A stretch of DNA of 64,000 nucleotides from Ferruginibacter sp. (GCA_025362235.1 JANYGZ010000080.1:1-64000); one strand, 5' to 3'; positions 40,011 to 50,174 are shown, counted from the first letter of the stretch. The notes: generated from the letters alone by a model not told the origin. Program-made: numbers and translations.

Positions 40011-40787
40011 CTAAATCCATTTATGCAAATCTATTACACCACCCTTTTTAACAAACACTAATTCCACCAACCATAACACCTCAGGAACAAATGGCCTGTT
40101 CATATCCGTAATTTCAAATAACCGGTACCCATTTTTATCCATCAAATTTATTAACGCCAAAAAACTATTTGAAATTAAGGTATTTGCTACTCCTGCCTCC
40201 ACCATAAAAACTTCCGTTTTTCCGAAAAAATCATTGGCACCTTCCAGCACTTCTATATCCAAACCCTCTGCATCAATTTTAATGATATCGGGCACAGGTA
40301 AATGCTGGTCTTTAATAAGTTGATTTAGTGTTATTACAGGGACCTCGATTTGTTTATATCCCTTTTCTTTAGCCTCCTTTTCCGAATAGGAAAAACTGCA
40401 ACTATCATCTCTATCCACAATTGTGAATTTGGATGTACCAGAAAGTTTTCCAGCTCCCACGGCATTAAAAGAAATATTGGAATTAGTTTCCAACAAATCG
40501 CTTATTGAATCTTTCATCCAGAATTGTGGTTCAACCAAGGTATATTGGGCCATAGGAAATGCAACTAAAGCCTCCCTAGTCCAGGTGCCATGATTAGCGC
40601 CAACATCTACAATATGCTTTGGATTAAAACCAGTAGCTTTTAAATTGTTGAAAAATATAGTTAGCAAAGCTTCTTTATGAAAACCCTTCGTGTTAACAGT
40701 GTCTTTAAATACCTCTTTTTTGTAGCCCAATCTAAAAGCTATGGGATCAAAAGCTTTCTGCAATATCTTTTTTAAAAAACTTTTCAA
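40011..40787 (-). CDS. FkbM family methyltransferase
   Basis: PKHIVDVGANHGTWTREALVAFPMAQYTLVEPQ...DIIKIDAEGLDIEVLEGANDFF. Confidence 0.92.
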   Translation of the reverse strand: MKSFLKKILQKAFDPIAFRLGYKKEVFKDTVNTKGFHKEALLTIFFNNLKATGFNPKHIVDVGANHGTWTREALVAFPMAQYTLVEPQFWMKDSISDLLETNSNISFNAVGAGKLSGTSKFTIVDRDDSCSFSYSEKEAKEKGYKQIEVPVITLNQLIKDQHLPVPDIIKIDAEGLDIEVLEGANDFFGKTEVFMVEAGVANTLISNSFLALINLMDKNGYRLFEITDMNRPFVPEVLWLVELVFVKKGGVIDLHKWI

Positions 40788-40788
40788 G

Positions 40789-42051
40789 TCAATTTATACT
40801 TTGCCAGTTAAAAATAGGTTTTATAAATCCAGGCTCATTTCCCATCCATGATCCAATACCTCTTTCTCCCACCTGGATACCAAAAGAAATAATATCCTTT
40901 TCAATAAAAATTGATTCCTTTGAATCCTGTATTAAATAAAATGAGAGATAATAAGTTCCTACATTTAAAAATCCTTTTGGTAAAAAACATATAAGATGGT
41001 TAAACCCATTTTTCAATGATATACCGGATGATGAATGCGAAAAGGTAAAAATAGGTTCGCCTTCTTCGTTATTTAATACAAATGTAATTTTGCGTCTTTC
41101 TGCCATTTGCTTAATATCAATTTTTATATTTATTTCTATCTCCTGGTATTCATCCAATATTGCATTAAAAGTTTCACCTTTCGGGTTAAAGCTTATTTCT
41201 TTTAAATTAAAATCTTCATTATTATAGCCCCCATCAAACATTTTTCGATTCTCACTTTCAGAATCGCCTTTTAAATAAGCACTCACAATATCTGTTGCAT
41301 TACCAATTAATTGTATGATTCCATTTTTCAGCAAAATCCCACTGCTGCATAAACTCTTTACTGCTGCCATATTATGGCTAACAAACAAAACTGTTCTTCC
41401 TTCATTATTACTTACCGCTTTCATCTTACCCAAACATTTTTTTTGAAACTCAGCATCCCCCACGGCCAATACTTCATCTACAATTAAAATTTCTGAATCC
41501 AAGTGTGCTGCTACTGCAAAAGCCAGCCTTACATACATACCGCTGCTATACCGCTTTACAGGTGTGTCAATATATTTTTCCACGCCGCTAAAATCAATAA
41601 TCTCGGCCAGCTTCCGGTCAATTTCTTTTTTTCGCATACCCAGTATGGCGCCGTTCAGGTAAATATTTTCCCTTCCCGAAAGTTCAGGATGAAATCCTGT
41701 ACCAACTTCCAATAAACTTGCAATACGACCCTTTGCTTTAATACTACCTTTTGTTGGCGCTGTAACCCTGCTTAAAATTTTTAAGAGTGTACTTTTACCT
41801 GCACCATTGCGGCCAATAATACCCACCGTATCGCCTTGCTGTATTTCAAAACTGATATCCTTTAGGCTCCATACAATATTAGTTTGACTTATAGTGGCTT
41901 GATTATTTTCTTCTCCTATTTTTAAAAATGGATCCTCCTTTTGACGCACACCTGCCCACCACCTTTCAAGATCACGGGATAATGTACCCGTGCCTATCTG
42001 GCCCAGCTGGTAGGCTTTTGAAAGGTTTTCAATTTTTATTGCTGTTGGCAT
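40789..42051 (-). CDS. wzt: Polysaccharide ABC transporter ATP-binding protein with C-terminal domain (Wzt-like)
   Basis: GIIGRNGAGKSTLLKILSRVTAPTKGSIKAKGRIASLLEVGTGFHPELSGRENIYLNG; RYSSGMYVRLAFAVAAHL; about 160-aa C-terminal beta-rich extension. Confidence 0.93.
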   Translation of the reverse strand: MPTAIKIENLSKAYQLGQIGTGTLSRDLERWWAGVRQKEDPFLKIGEENNQATISQTNIVWSLKDISFEIQQGDTVGIIGRNGAGKSTLLKILSRVTAPTKGSIKAKGRIASLLEVGTGFHPELSGRENIYLNGAILGMRKKEIDRKLAEIIDFSGVEKYIDTPVKRYSSGMYVRLAFAVAAHLDSEILIVDEVLAVGDAEFQKKCLGKMKAVSNNEGRTVLFVSHNMAAVKSLCSSGILLKNGIIQLIGNATDIVSAYLKGDSESENRKMFDGGYNNEDFNLKEISFNPKGETFNAILDEYQEIEINIKIDIKQMAERRKITFVLNNEEGEPIFTFSHSSSGISLKNGFNHLICFLPKGFLNVGTYYLSFYLIQDSKESIFIEKDIISFGIQVGERGIGSWMGNEPGFIKPIFNWQSIN

Positions 42052-42072
42052 TTAGTATATTATCTTAAAAAA

Positions 42073-42927
42073 TTAAACCGTATCAATAAAATTCCTTTCT
42101 ACTTTATTAAAAATAAAAATCCCGATAAGAGCAATGCACAGTGTTACAAGGGTACAAATACCCAGTGAGGCCCAGCTAAAAGTACCCCGCCCTAAAAATC
42201 CATAGCGAAATGTTTCAATAATTGGCGTCATCGGGTTAAGTGAAAATAACCAGCTGTATTGTGGGTATTTTTTAAGCGCCTCAGACAATGGATAAATAAC
42301 AGTGGTTGCATACATTAGCAATTGTATGCCAAAACTTACCAAAAAAATAAGGTCACGATACCTGGTAGTTAAGGCAGAAATGATCATTCCCGAACCAAGA
42401 CCCAGCAAAGCCATCAATGCTACCAGCAAAGGGAATAAAAATACAAAGGCATTGATGTGTAATGGAACGCCCTTGATAACATAATAAGCTATCATTAAAA
42501 AAAATAACAGCACCTGAACACCAAACCTCACTAGGCTACTGATCACAATACTCATGGGCATAATAAGCCGTGGGAAATATACTTTCCCAAATAGATTTGC
42601 ATTGTCTTTAAAAACAGTAGAGGTTTTTGTAAGGCATTCGGCAAAATAATTCCATGCTGTGATACCAGCCATATAAAACAAAGGGGCAGGCAAACCTTCG
42701 GTAGAGATACCAGCCAAATTGCCAAAAACAAAAGTGTAAATGATGGTTGTAAATAAGGGCTGAATAAAAAACCACAGAGGACCCAAAATAGTTTGTTTGT
42801 AAAAGGATACAAAATCACGGCGAACCAACAGCAATAACAGATCCCTGTAATGCCATACTTCCCTTAGCTTTAAATCAAAGATGCCGGCATGCTCTTCTAT
42901 AATCAAATCCCACGCTTCCTCTGCCAA
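42073..42927 (-). CDS. wzm: Polysaccharide ABC transporter permease (Wzm-like)
   Basis: LVRRDFVSFYKQTILGPLWFFIQPLFTTIIYTFVFG; SLNPMTPIIETFRYGFLG. Confidence 0.93.
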   Translation of the reverse strand: MAEEAWDLIIEEHAGIFDLKLREVWHYRDLLLLLVRRDFVSFYKQTILGPLWFFIQPLFTTIIYTFVFGNLAGISTEGLPAPLFYMAGITAWNYFAECLTKTSTVFKDNANLFGKVYFPRLIMPMSIVISSLVRFGVQVLLFFLMIAYYVIKGVPLHINAFVFLFPLLVALMALLGLGSGMIISALTTRYRDLIFLVSFGIQLLMYATTVIYPLSEALKKYPQYSWLFSLNPMTPIIETFRYGFLGRGTFSWASLGICTLVTLCIALIGIFIFNKVERNFIDTV

Positions 42928-42983
42928 AATATTTTTTTTAGTTGTGATGCGGCTTTTTTAAATACGTTATGTAAAATTTCCCT

Positions 42984-44102
42984 CTATCCAATTATCTTTC
43001 GCAAATTTTGTTTATACACAGGGTAACTGAATTTATTCATTACGTGTTGCAGGTTAGGGATAAAGGCCGGTTTATTTTCAAGAACCGTAATAATCGCATT
43101 ATTAATTTGTTCTGTATCATCGGGGTTGATGAGTATACCTAAATTACCATTATCTAATGCATCTGCAGAGCCATCTACATTTCCCGCTATTACTGGTTTT
43201 CCATAAAACATGGCTTCAATAAATACAATGCCAAAACCTTCTTTTTTACTTGGCATAATGTACAGATCGGCAAGAGCATAATGTGCTGCCAGCTCTTCAT
43301 CAGCAATAAACCCGGTTAAAATAATATGATCCTGTAAACCAAGGCGGCTAATAATATCATCCACCCTTTTTTTTTCTATTGCGTCATATTTGCCTGCTAC
43401 CAGGTATCTGATATCCGTGTATTTCGCTCTTAGAGAATGTACGGCTTGAATTACTTTGTCGTACCCCTTATACCCTTCGTTGCTGGCCAGGCGGGTAAGC
43501 GTAAATAAAACTTTATCATTGGCATCAATACCATAACGCATAAGTAAATTTTCATCCTTTGGTTGTTGTTGCGCCGGAGGCAAAAAAGGGTCAAGACAAT
43601 TGTTGAGTATAGTAAATTTTTCTTCCGGAAGATTGTACAATTGCATCATCTTCTTTTTTGTAAAATCGCTTACCGGTAAAATCTGGTCGCATTTGGCCAG
43701 CATCATTTTCTTCCACCTGGGGAAATTGCGCCATACCTCAATACCATGAGCAATTAAAAATAATTTTGTTTTTGGAGAAAATAATTTGATGGCGAAGCCT
43801 ACTGTTAACAAATTAACGTGGCTCAAAATTACCATCCTGCTATTACTGCCTTGTTTAATAGCGGCAAGCAAAAACTTAAGCCGTTGCTTACCAAAACCTA
43901 AAAAAACCTGTGCCGGAAAATAGATTGGATTTACTTCATCAGTTTCATCATACAAAGAAAAAATTTTTACTTTTTTATTCACTTGCTCCCCCGACAATTC
44001 GTATAAAGCCTTACCGGCCGCCATGCATACTTTTTCAATTCCGCCTGTTTCAGAAAACAACCTTAGCGTTAAAAATAAAGTATCGGTTTTAGGCGGCTTC
44101 AT
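42984..44102 (-). CDS. Glycosyltransferase family 4
   Basis: RLFSETGGIEKVCMAAGKALY; LFTLTRLASNEGYKGYDKVIQAV; PSKKEGFGIVFIEAMFYGKPVIAGNVDG. Confidence 0.95.
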   Translation of the reverse strand: MKPPKTDTLFLTLRLFSETGGIEKVCMAAGKALYELSGEQVNKKVKIFSLYDETDEVNPIYFPAQVFLGFGKQRLKFLLAAIKQGSNSRMVILSHVNLLTVGFAIKLFSPKTKLFLIAHGIEVWRNFPRWKKMMLAKCDQILPVSDFTKKKMMQLYNLPEEKFTILNNCLDPFLPPAQQQPKDENLLMRYGIDANDKVLFTLTRLASNEGYKGYDKVIQAVHSLRAKYTDIRYLVAGKYDAIEKKRVDDIISRLGLQDHIILTGFIADEELAAHYALADLYIMPSKKEGFGIVFIEAMFYGKPVIAGNVDGSADALDNGNLGILINPDDTEQINNAIITVLENKPAFIPNLQHVMNKFSYPVYKQNLRKIIG

Positions 44103-45873
44103 GATTTTCCATTAGCAACACAGTTAAAAATTGCGCCCAATGCAGCTTTCCATTAACAAATTGTTTATGATAATCAGCATTTTTTATTCCTGCATGGCGA
44201 CGGGCATATTGATCGTTTATCAGCCAGTCTTTAAATGGAAATGAAAAGCCCATTTTTGGCCTGTTCCATACCTGCTCAGGTATTGATTGTTTAAAACTAT
44301 CTACCAGCAATTGCTTATTAACCGTTCCTGAATATTTTACTGTACTGCATATTTGAAGGGAAAGTTTTAGAAATTCCTTGTCCAAAAAAGGTACCCTTAT
44401 TTCAACCCCATGTGCCATGCTCATTGTATCTGCATCTCTTAATAACTGGTTCTGCATAAATAAATTTGACTCTATCCAGCTGACCTGGTTTTTTGCAGTT
44501 AAATTATTTATATCCGGCAGCTGAGGGTGTTTCTCCAAAAGATTCCATACTTCCGTTTCACTTGCATCTAAATATTTGGCTATCTCATTAGGTATAAACT
44601 GGCCACGTAAAAAAAGATATATGCCCGCAGCACCAGGAATACTTAAGTAACAAAGACGACGTAATTTTCTTGAACTGCTGTGGCTGGCATACCTCAATAT
44701 AGAGGGGGACATTTTTTGCAACAATAATGCCGGGTGTATTCTTTTAAAAGAAGGGTAACCGCCATAGAGTTCGTCACCTCCAACCCCAGATAGAACCGCT
44801 TTTAAACCATGCTCTTTTGCATACCTGCTTATAAACCAGGTATTGATACCATCACAGCTTGGCAGGTCCATTGCTTTAATAATGTCCTCAAAGTGGGCAT
44901 GAAAAATTTCTTCTGTTAATAATTGCTGATATTGGTTGCCTTGTAAACCCCTTTGTACAAGATCCTGGTATTTTTTTTCAGAATAATGATCATCATCAAA
45001 AAAAAGCGAGATGGTATTTATGCCGGGTTGTTGTTGTTCAGCAAGCAGTGCAATGATGCTCGAATCAAGTCCTCCACTTAAAAATACGCCAATAGGCGCA
45101 TCAGACAACAAGTGACGTTTAACTGATTTTTTCAAGGTTGCCTGTACAAGGTCAATCGCTTCTTTTCTATTATTTATTAGCTCAATATAACTATAATGCG
45201 TAAACGCTTGTTGCTTAACTGCGCCACTTTCAATATTGTATTGAATCCAGTATCCTTTTTTTAGTGGCTGCACCTCTTTTAAAGTAGTAATAGGCTCCGG
45301 CAAATGTCCGTAAGCCATCAGGTAGACCTGCCAATTAGGATGCTCCGTTTGCAGGTAGGGGATATTTTTAAATGCCCTTACTTCTGATGCAAATGCCAAC
45401 CCTTCTACGGTATGTGCAAAATACAAAGGTTTTATACCGGCACCGTCTCTTACAAGGTAAATATTACCGGTATTATTATCCAAAAGTGCAAAAGCAAACA
45501 TACCATTAAATTTTTCAAAAGCTTCAACGCCCCAGGTTGCAAATGCCGCAAGAATTACTTCCGTATCACTGGCGGAGGAAAAACAACAACCTTTTTTTTT
45601 GAGTATCTCTTTTAACTCCAAATAATTATATAATTCGCCATTATAACTAATTACATATGCCCCATTATGGTATACCATTGGCTGATGGCCAGCCATTGAA
45701 AGATCTATTAAAGAAAGCCTTCGGTGGCCTAATACCAAGTGATGATTAGCGCTGGTATATATCCCTTCATCATCAGGCCCCCCATGTCTCAATATATTGC
45801 ACATTTCAACAACAGTAGCATGTATTGCATCCAGCGGCATTGAACGATTAATAAGCCCGGCAATTCTACACAA
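44089..45873 (-). CDS. asnB: Asparagine synthase (glutamine-hydrolyzing)
   Basis: MCRIAGLINRS (Cys2 nucleophile), RHGGPDDEG, GHRRLSLIDLS, SYNGELYNY, GVFLSGGLDSS, VLSGVGGDELYGGYP. Confidence 0.95.
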   Translation of the reverse strand: MCRIAGLINRSMPLDAIHATVVEMCNILRHGGPDDEGIYTSANHHLVLGHRRLSLIDLSMAGHQPMVYHNGAYVISYNGELYNYLELKEILKKKGCCFSSASDTEVILAAFATWGVEAFEKFNGMFAFALLDNNTGNIYLVRDGAGIKPLYFAHTVEGLAFASEVRAFKNIPYLQTEHPNWQVYLMAYGHLPEPITTLKEVQPLKKGYWIQYNIESGAVKQQAFTHYSYIELINNRKEAIDLVQATLKKSVKRHLLSDAPIGVFLSGGLDSSIIALLAEQQQPGINTISLFFDDDHYSEKKYQDLVQRGLQGNQYQQLLTEEIFHAHFEDIIKAMDLPSCDGINTWFISRYAKEHGLKAVLSGVGGDELYGGYPSFKRIHPALLLQKMSPSILRYASHSSSRKLRRLCYLSIPGAAGIYLFLRGQFIPNEIAKYLDASETEVWNLLEKHPQLPDINNLTAKNQVSWIESNLFMQNQLLRDADTMSMAHGVEIRVPFLDKEFLKLSLQICSTVKYSGTVNKQLLVDSFKQSIPEQVWNRPKMGFSFPFKDWLINDQYARRHAGIKNADYHKQFVNGKLHWAQFLTVLLMENHEAA

Positions 45874-45939
45874 TTTGAGTTGTAAGTTTTAAGTAGTGAA
45901 TGATGGGTTGTGAGTAGGTAATTTCAAACCGGGGAATTA

Positions 45940-46446
45940 TTAATTACCTAAAAGTTCTAAATTTTTTTTATCAAATTGTGCACTCAGTTGTAAACCCATA
46001 CTCTCAATTCTTACCCTTGCTTTATTGCCAATCAACTCAACCAATATGCCATGGTAATTCATCAATACCCCTGTTTTTATTTTAACGGTGCTGTTTACAC
46101 GCAATGACAAGTCACTAACCTCAACATCTGTAAACTCGTTTAAAAATTTACGAATTGTCAATATTTCTTCTTCCCGTATAGGTGCCGGTTTACCAAGCCA
46201 ATGCACATAATTCAATACGCCGTTAATTTTTTTCACTTCCCATTTTTCCTCAGCACTAACCTTTACAAAAACATACCCTTTAAAAACAGGTTCCAGCACC
46301 ACTTTCTTACGATCGCTCCATTGCCTGGTAACCTTATTAATGGGACAGTAATTTTCAAAGCCCCACTGATCGAGTAACTGGGCTACTTTTTTTTCCCACC
46401 TTGGTTTGGTATACAGGGCATACCATTGTGCATTATTTTCTGTCAT
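45940..46446 (-). CDS. UpxY-like NusG-family transcription antiterminator
   Basis: WYALYTKPRWEKKVAQLLDQWGFENYCPINKVTRQWSDRKKVVLEPVFKGYVFVKV plus KOW-like C-terminus; likely start at MTENNAQ (46446). Confidence 0.9.
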   Translation of the reverse strand: MTENNAQWYALYTKPRWEKKVAQLLDQWGFENYCPINKVTRQWSDRKKVVLEPVFKGYVFVKVSAEEKWEVKKINGVLNYVHWLGKPAPIREEEILTIRKFLNEFTDVEVSDLSLRVNSTVKIKTGVLMNYHGILVELIGNKARVRIESMGLQLSAQFDKKNLELLGN

Positions 46447-46730
46447 TGCATAGCTTCGCTTATCCTCAGTTACAATATTTTTAACTGGGCTTTTAATAAA
46501 TAATTTCTTCTTCAATATACCTTCCCAAAGCAAATACCCATTATAAAAACAACAGGTTTTTACAATGAATTTACAAAAAAGTTACCCGATAATTCGCATT
46601 GATGGCTTAAGCAATAAAAGAGGCGGTTAAAATGGTACAGATTTATATGGATGTAAAAATACTGATTCAGCTGCGCTAATTTCATTGTACAATTTCTCAC
46701 CCTGATCAGCATTTTTTATAAGTACCAAAC

Positions 46731-49136
46731 TTACCGGCTCGAAATAATCCGCTTAACCTTCCGCCACCATTGTTTTATCCCAAAAAATTTCGACTTATTG
46801 TCATCTATTGCATACCCATATCCATAGCCATATCCGTAACCATATCCGTAACCATATCCATAACCGTAGCTATTATTAAAATTACCAATAGAAATGCCCC
46901 TCTTTTTTAATCCATTAAAAACAATACACATATTATTGAATTTCTTCGTTTCATTTAGTTCATTGATCATCCTCAAAAATACTTTGGGGGTTCGGTCGTG
47001 CCTGATAACATATAGTGTTACATCACAATAAACATTTAACAACAGGGCATCCGTTACAGGGCCAATGGGGGCTGTATCAATGATTACATAATCAAAGTCT
47101 TGTTTAACTTTTTGTATAAGGGCCTTAAAACCAGGCTTACCAATCAGTTCCGTGGGATTTGGTGGAATTATACCCGCAGGAATAATATACAAATTTGGTA
47201 TGGATGTTTCCCTTAATATGTCTTCAAATTTGGCTTTACCTACAATATAGTTAGAGATGCCCGGGTCCCTTGCCACTTCCATCAGCTTACTCAGTTTTGG
47301 CTTGCGAAGATCCATTTCCAAAAGAGCAACTTTTTTTCCGGTTAAAGTAAGGCTAATCGCAAAGTTAATGGCTATAAAACTTTTGCCCTCACTGGAAATA
47401 CTGGAGGTTACCAGCAGGGTTTTATTTTCTTCATTAAAACCTATGTAGCCAAGGTTGGTTCTTAAGGCCCTGAATTGTTCTGCTATAACTGTTCTTTTAC
47501 CTTCAAGAATTACAATAGGACTTTTAGTAGCAGCCTGTACAATTTCGCCCACAAATGGCACAGAAGTTTTTCCCTCAATTTCATCCCTAAATAGTACTTT
47601 ACTCTTAAACTGCTCCTTCATTAAAACCAAAAAAACAGCAGAAAGCAACCCAACAATAAACCCCGCTAAATAATAATTTTTGGGAACCGGGCTAACCGGG
47701 CCGTAAGAATTTGGTTTTTCAATAACCCTGAGATCAGAAGAAGTAGATGCAGATGAAAGTGCAGTCTCTTCTTTTTTTTGCAGCAAATAGGAATAGATGC
47801 TATTTTTAACAGCCTGTTGACGGCTGATCTCCAATAAACCTCTTTCTTTTTGGGGTATATGGCTAAGCAGGTTATTATTTGAAGTGGTTTTGTTGATTAT
47901 ATCGTTTTTAATAGTCAGAAGACCGGCCCTTATATTATTTAGATTTTCATCGATATCAATTTTTAATCGCCTTACTTTTTCATTGGCCAATAATACAGGT
48001 TCACTTTGCTCTCCGGAAATGCTGATTGCTTTATCCAGTTCAAATTCAGCCGAATATAATTCTTTTAATAAATCACTTAAAATGGGGTCTGTAATTAGAT
48101 TTAGCGATGGAACGGTACCGTTTTTTTTCCCTTTTTCCTGTATATATTTTTTTACTTCATTCAGCACATCTAACTGAAGGTCAATGTCGCCTTTACGCTT
48201 GTCAAGATCTTTTACTTTGTCAAGAAAAAGATCAGCTTCTGCCCCTACCCCTACTCCATACAATGATTCCTTTGATTTGTATAATACTATATTTCTTTCA
48301 ACACTGTCAAGCTGGTAAATTACCAAACTAAGCCTGTTTTCAATAAATTTAAGTGTTTTAGAAGCTATCAGGTTTTTATCTTCAATGCCTTCCGAATTGT
48401 AAACTTCAAATAATTTAGTTAATATAGCTTCCCCTTTTAAGGGTTCCGGCGTTTGCAAATTTACATCCAGCACAGTAGAAACATTCGATAACGGTGCGGC
48501 TCTTATGCTTGCTGATATTGCTGCAGATACTGCTGCTACCGGGCTTATTATAACATAATAATTTTTACCCACAACATTTTGATTGTAGTTATTATTTATA
48601 AAAAGGCGATAAGCGGTATTACCCAATACAACTGAAGAGTCAAAAGGTATAGATTCGTTATTAATGCCTACGATTCTGCTATTCCAGTTAATTGTAAAAT
48701 AGTATTTATTATAACCAATAACACTATCTTCATTTATTGCTACAAAACGTAGAGGGGAGTTTTGTCCGTACAATTCTTCCTCTCTTACTTTTCCCTGGTT
48801 ATATACTGTTGCATATAAATTAAGATCTTTTACTACCTCTTGTACTATACTGGATGATTTAAGAACCAATATTTCATTATCAACAATCTTTTTTTCACTA
48901 AAAATATTTAGAGCATCCAATACTTTGGAGTCGCCGGTTCCTTTATTGGGGTCTTTTAATAGCACTTTGGCACCTGCAACATAAATGGGTACCTGTGATC
49001 TTAAATAGATAAATGATACACATAGTGCAATAGGAATGGTAAGTGCAAACAGTGGCCAAAAGGGAAGGTATTTTTGTAATAATTGTACAAAAATATTTGT
49101 CTCCGGCTTTTCCTGATATAAAGGTTGTTCGTTCAT
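46731..49136 (-). CDS. wzc: Polysaccharide biosynthesis tyrosine autokinase (Wzc-like)
   Basis: Wzz-like N-terminus; LLVTSSISSEGKSFIAINFAISLTLTGKKVALLEMDLRKPKL Walker motifs; YVIIDTAPIGPVTDALL; Tyr-rich C-terminus. Confidence 0.95.
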   Translation of the reverse strand: MNEQPLYQEKPETNIFVQLLQKYLPFWPLFALTIPIALCVSFIYLRSQVPIYVAGAKVLLKDPNKGTGDSKVLDALNIFSEKKIVDNEILVLKSSSIVQEVVKDLNLYATVYNQGKVREEELYGQNSPLRFVAINEDSVIGYNKYYFTINWNSRIVGINNESIPFDSSVVLGNTAYRLFINNNYNQNVVGKNYYVIISPVAAVSAAISASIRAAPLSNVSTVLDVNLQTPEPLKGEAILTKLFEVYNSEGIEDKNLIASKTLKFIENRLSLVIYQLDSVERNIVLYKSKESLYGVGVGAEADLFLDKVKDLDKRKGDIDLQLDVLNEVKKYIQEKGKKNGTVPSLNLITDPILSDLLKELYSAEFELDKAISISGEQSEPVLLANEKVRRLKIDIDENLNNIRAGLLTIKNDIINKTTSNNNLLSHIPQKERGLLEISRQQAVKNSIYSYLLQKKEETALSSASTSSDLRVIEKPNSYGPVSPVPKNYYLAGFIVGLLSAVFLVLMKEQFKSKVLFRDEIEGKTSVPFVGEIVQAATKSPIVILEGKRTVIAEQFRALRTNLGYIGFNEENKTLLVTSSISSEGKSFIAINFAISLTLTGKKVALLEMDLRKPKLSKLMEVARDPGISNYIVGKAKFEDILRETSIPNLYIIPAGIIPPNPTELIGKPGFKALIQKVKQDFDYVIIDTAPIGPVTDALLLNVYCDVTLYVIRHDRTPKVFLRMINELNETKKFNNMCIVFNGLKKRGISIGNFNNSYGYGYGYGYGYGYGYGYGYAIDDNKSKFFGIKQWWRKVKRIISSR
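46812..46868 (-). repeat. In-frame (Tyr-Gly) tandem array in Wzc tail
   Basis: 19 codons encoding Y-(GY)9 (10 Tyr, 9 Gly), partly from repeats of 12-nt GGTTACGGATAT. Confidence 0.95.
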
Positions 49137-49157
49137 AAATTAAGAATCCAAAAAAAT

Positions 49158-49982
49158 TTATCTAAGCCTAATCAAACTCAAAATAATAACTATAATAGAT
49201 GCTACAGATAATACATTGGAAAGTACCTGCTGATTCCTTTTTTCGCTTTGTTCAGTATACATTTTTTCAACATAGGGGTTTATAACAAGGATATCTTTGG
49301 GCTGCAAATAATAAAAGGGCGATGAAAAAATGGACTGATCTTCGAGGTTAATATGTTTAAACTCCCTGGAGCCAGGCATTTCCCTAATAACCAGCATGTT
49401 TTTATAAGTACCTTTTTCAGTTACATTACTGCTTAACGCAATAACATCTATCAGTGAAATTTTTTCGTTGGGCATATTTAACACCTGTGATTTGCCGACA
49501 TCGCCCATTACAGTAACAAAATGATTGGCAAAACTAACTGTTACAATAGGGTCTTTTAAATAAGGGAGTAAATCCTTTTCAAGTTTTATTTTTAACTCGG
49601 CCCTCGTCATACCTTGAACATATACTTTACCCAATTTGTGTAAATAGATGTTTCCGTCTACACTAACTAGATAACCACCTTCTACTCCACCACTAGTTGT
49701 AGTAAGCTCTTTTCCCATTGCAGAATTAAAAAACTGGTCTTCAACAGGATTCAAGCTGGAGATGGCCAGGCTTAACAGGTCATTTTTTTGAATTTTTAAT
49801 TCTGTGTCAATATTTGTATTACTCTTTATAACAGTATCCCTGGTAATATCTTTAAAAGGATAGGTAGGTTTTGATATAGCACAGGAAGTAAAAAGAGCGG
49901 CAGATAAGAAAATAATAACCGAAAATTGTATAACAAACAAAAAGTATCCCCTTAAAGGCAGATAAGTATAGGGTATCACCAT
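49158..49982 (-). CDS. wza: Polysaccharide export outer membrane lipoprotein (Wza-like, SLBB)
   Basis: Lipoprotein signal (LFTSCAISK); GGYLVSVDGNIYLHKLGKVYVQGMTRAELKIKLEKDLLPYLKDPIVTVSFANHFVTVMGDVGK. Confidence 0.93.
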   Translation of the reverse strand: MVIPYTYLPLRGYFLFVIQFSVIIFLSAALFTSCAISKPTYPFKDITRDTVIKSNTNIDTELKIQKNDLLSLAISSLNPVEDQFFNSAMGKELTTTSGGVEGGYLVSVDGNIYLHKLGKVYVQGMTRAELKIKLEKDLLPYLKDPIVTVSFANHFVTVMGDVGKSQVLNMPNEKISLIDVIALSSNVTEKGTYKNMLVIREMPGSREFKHINLEDQSIFSSPFYYLQPKDILVINPYVEKMYTEQSEKRNQQVLSNVLSVASIIVIILSLIRLR

Positions 49983-50174
49983 AATAAGTTCTTTAAAAAA
50001 AGGTAATAATAATTAAAAGAGAATACCATAATAGTACAGTATACCAAACTATTTATCCTTTTTACATTGGTATTCAGTCAAATTTCGTATAAAAAACTGA
50101 CAGCGCCAACAAACAGGCTTTGAGTAATCATTTTAAAAAAGAAGTAGTTTCATATAACAAATCATGATAGCAAG

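Noticed and set aside
46812-46868. Short tandem repeat read as CRISPR or noncoding microsatellite
   Set aside because: It is in frame within wzc and encodes the Tyr-Gly tail.
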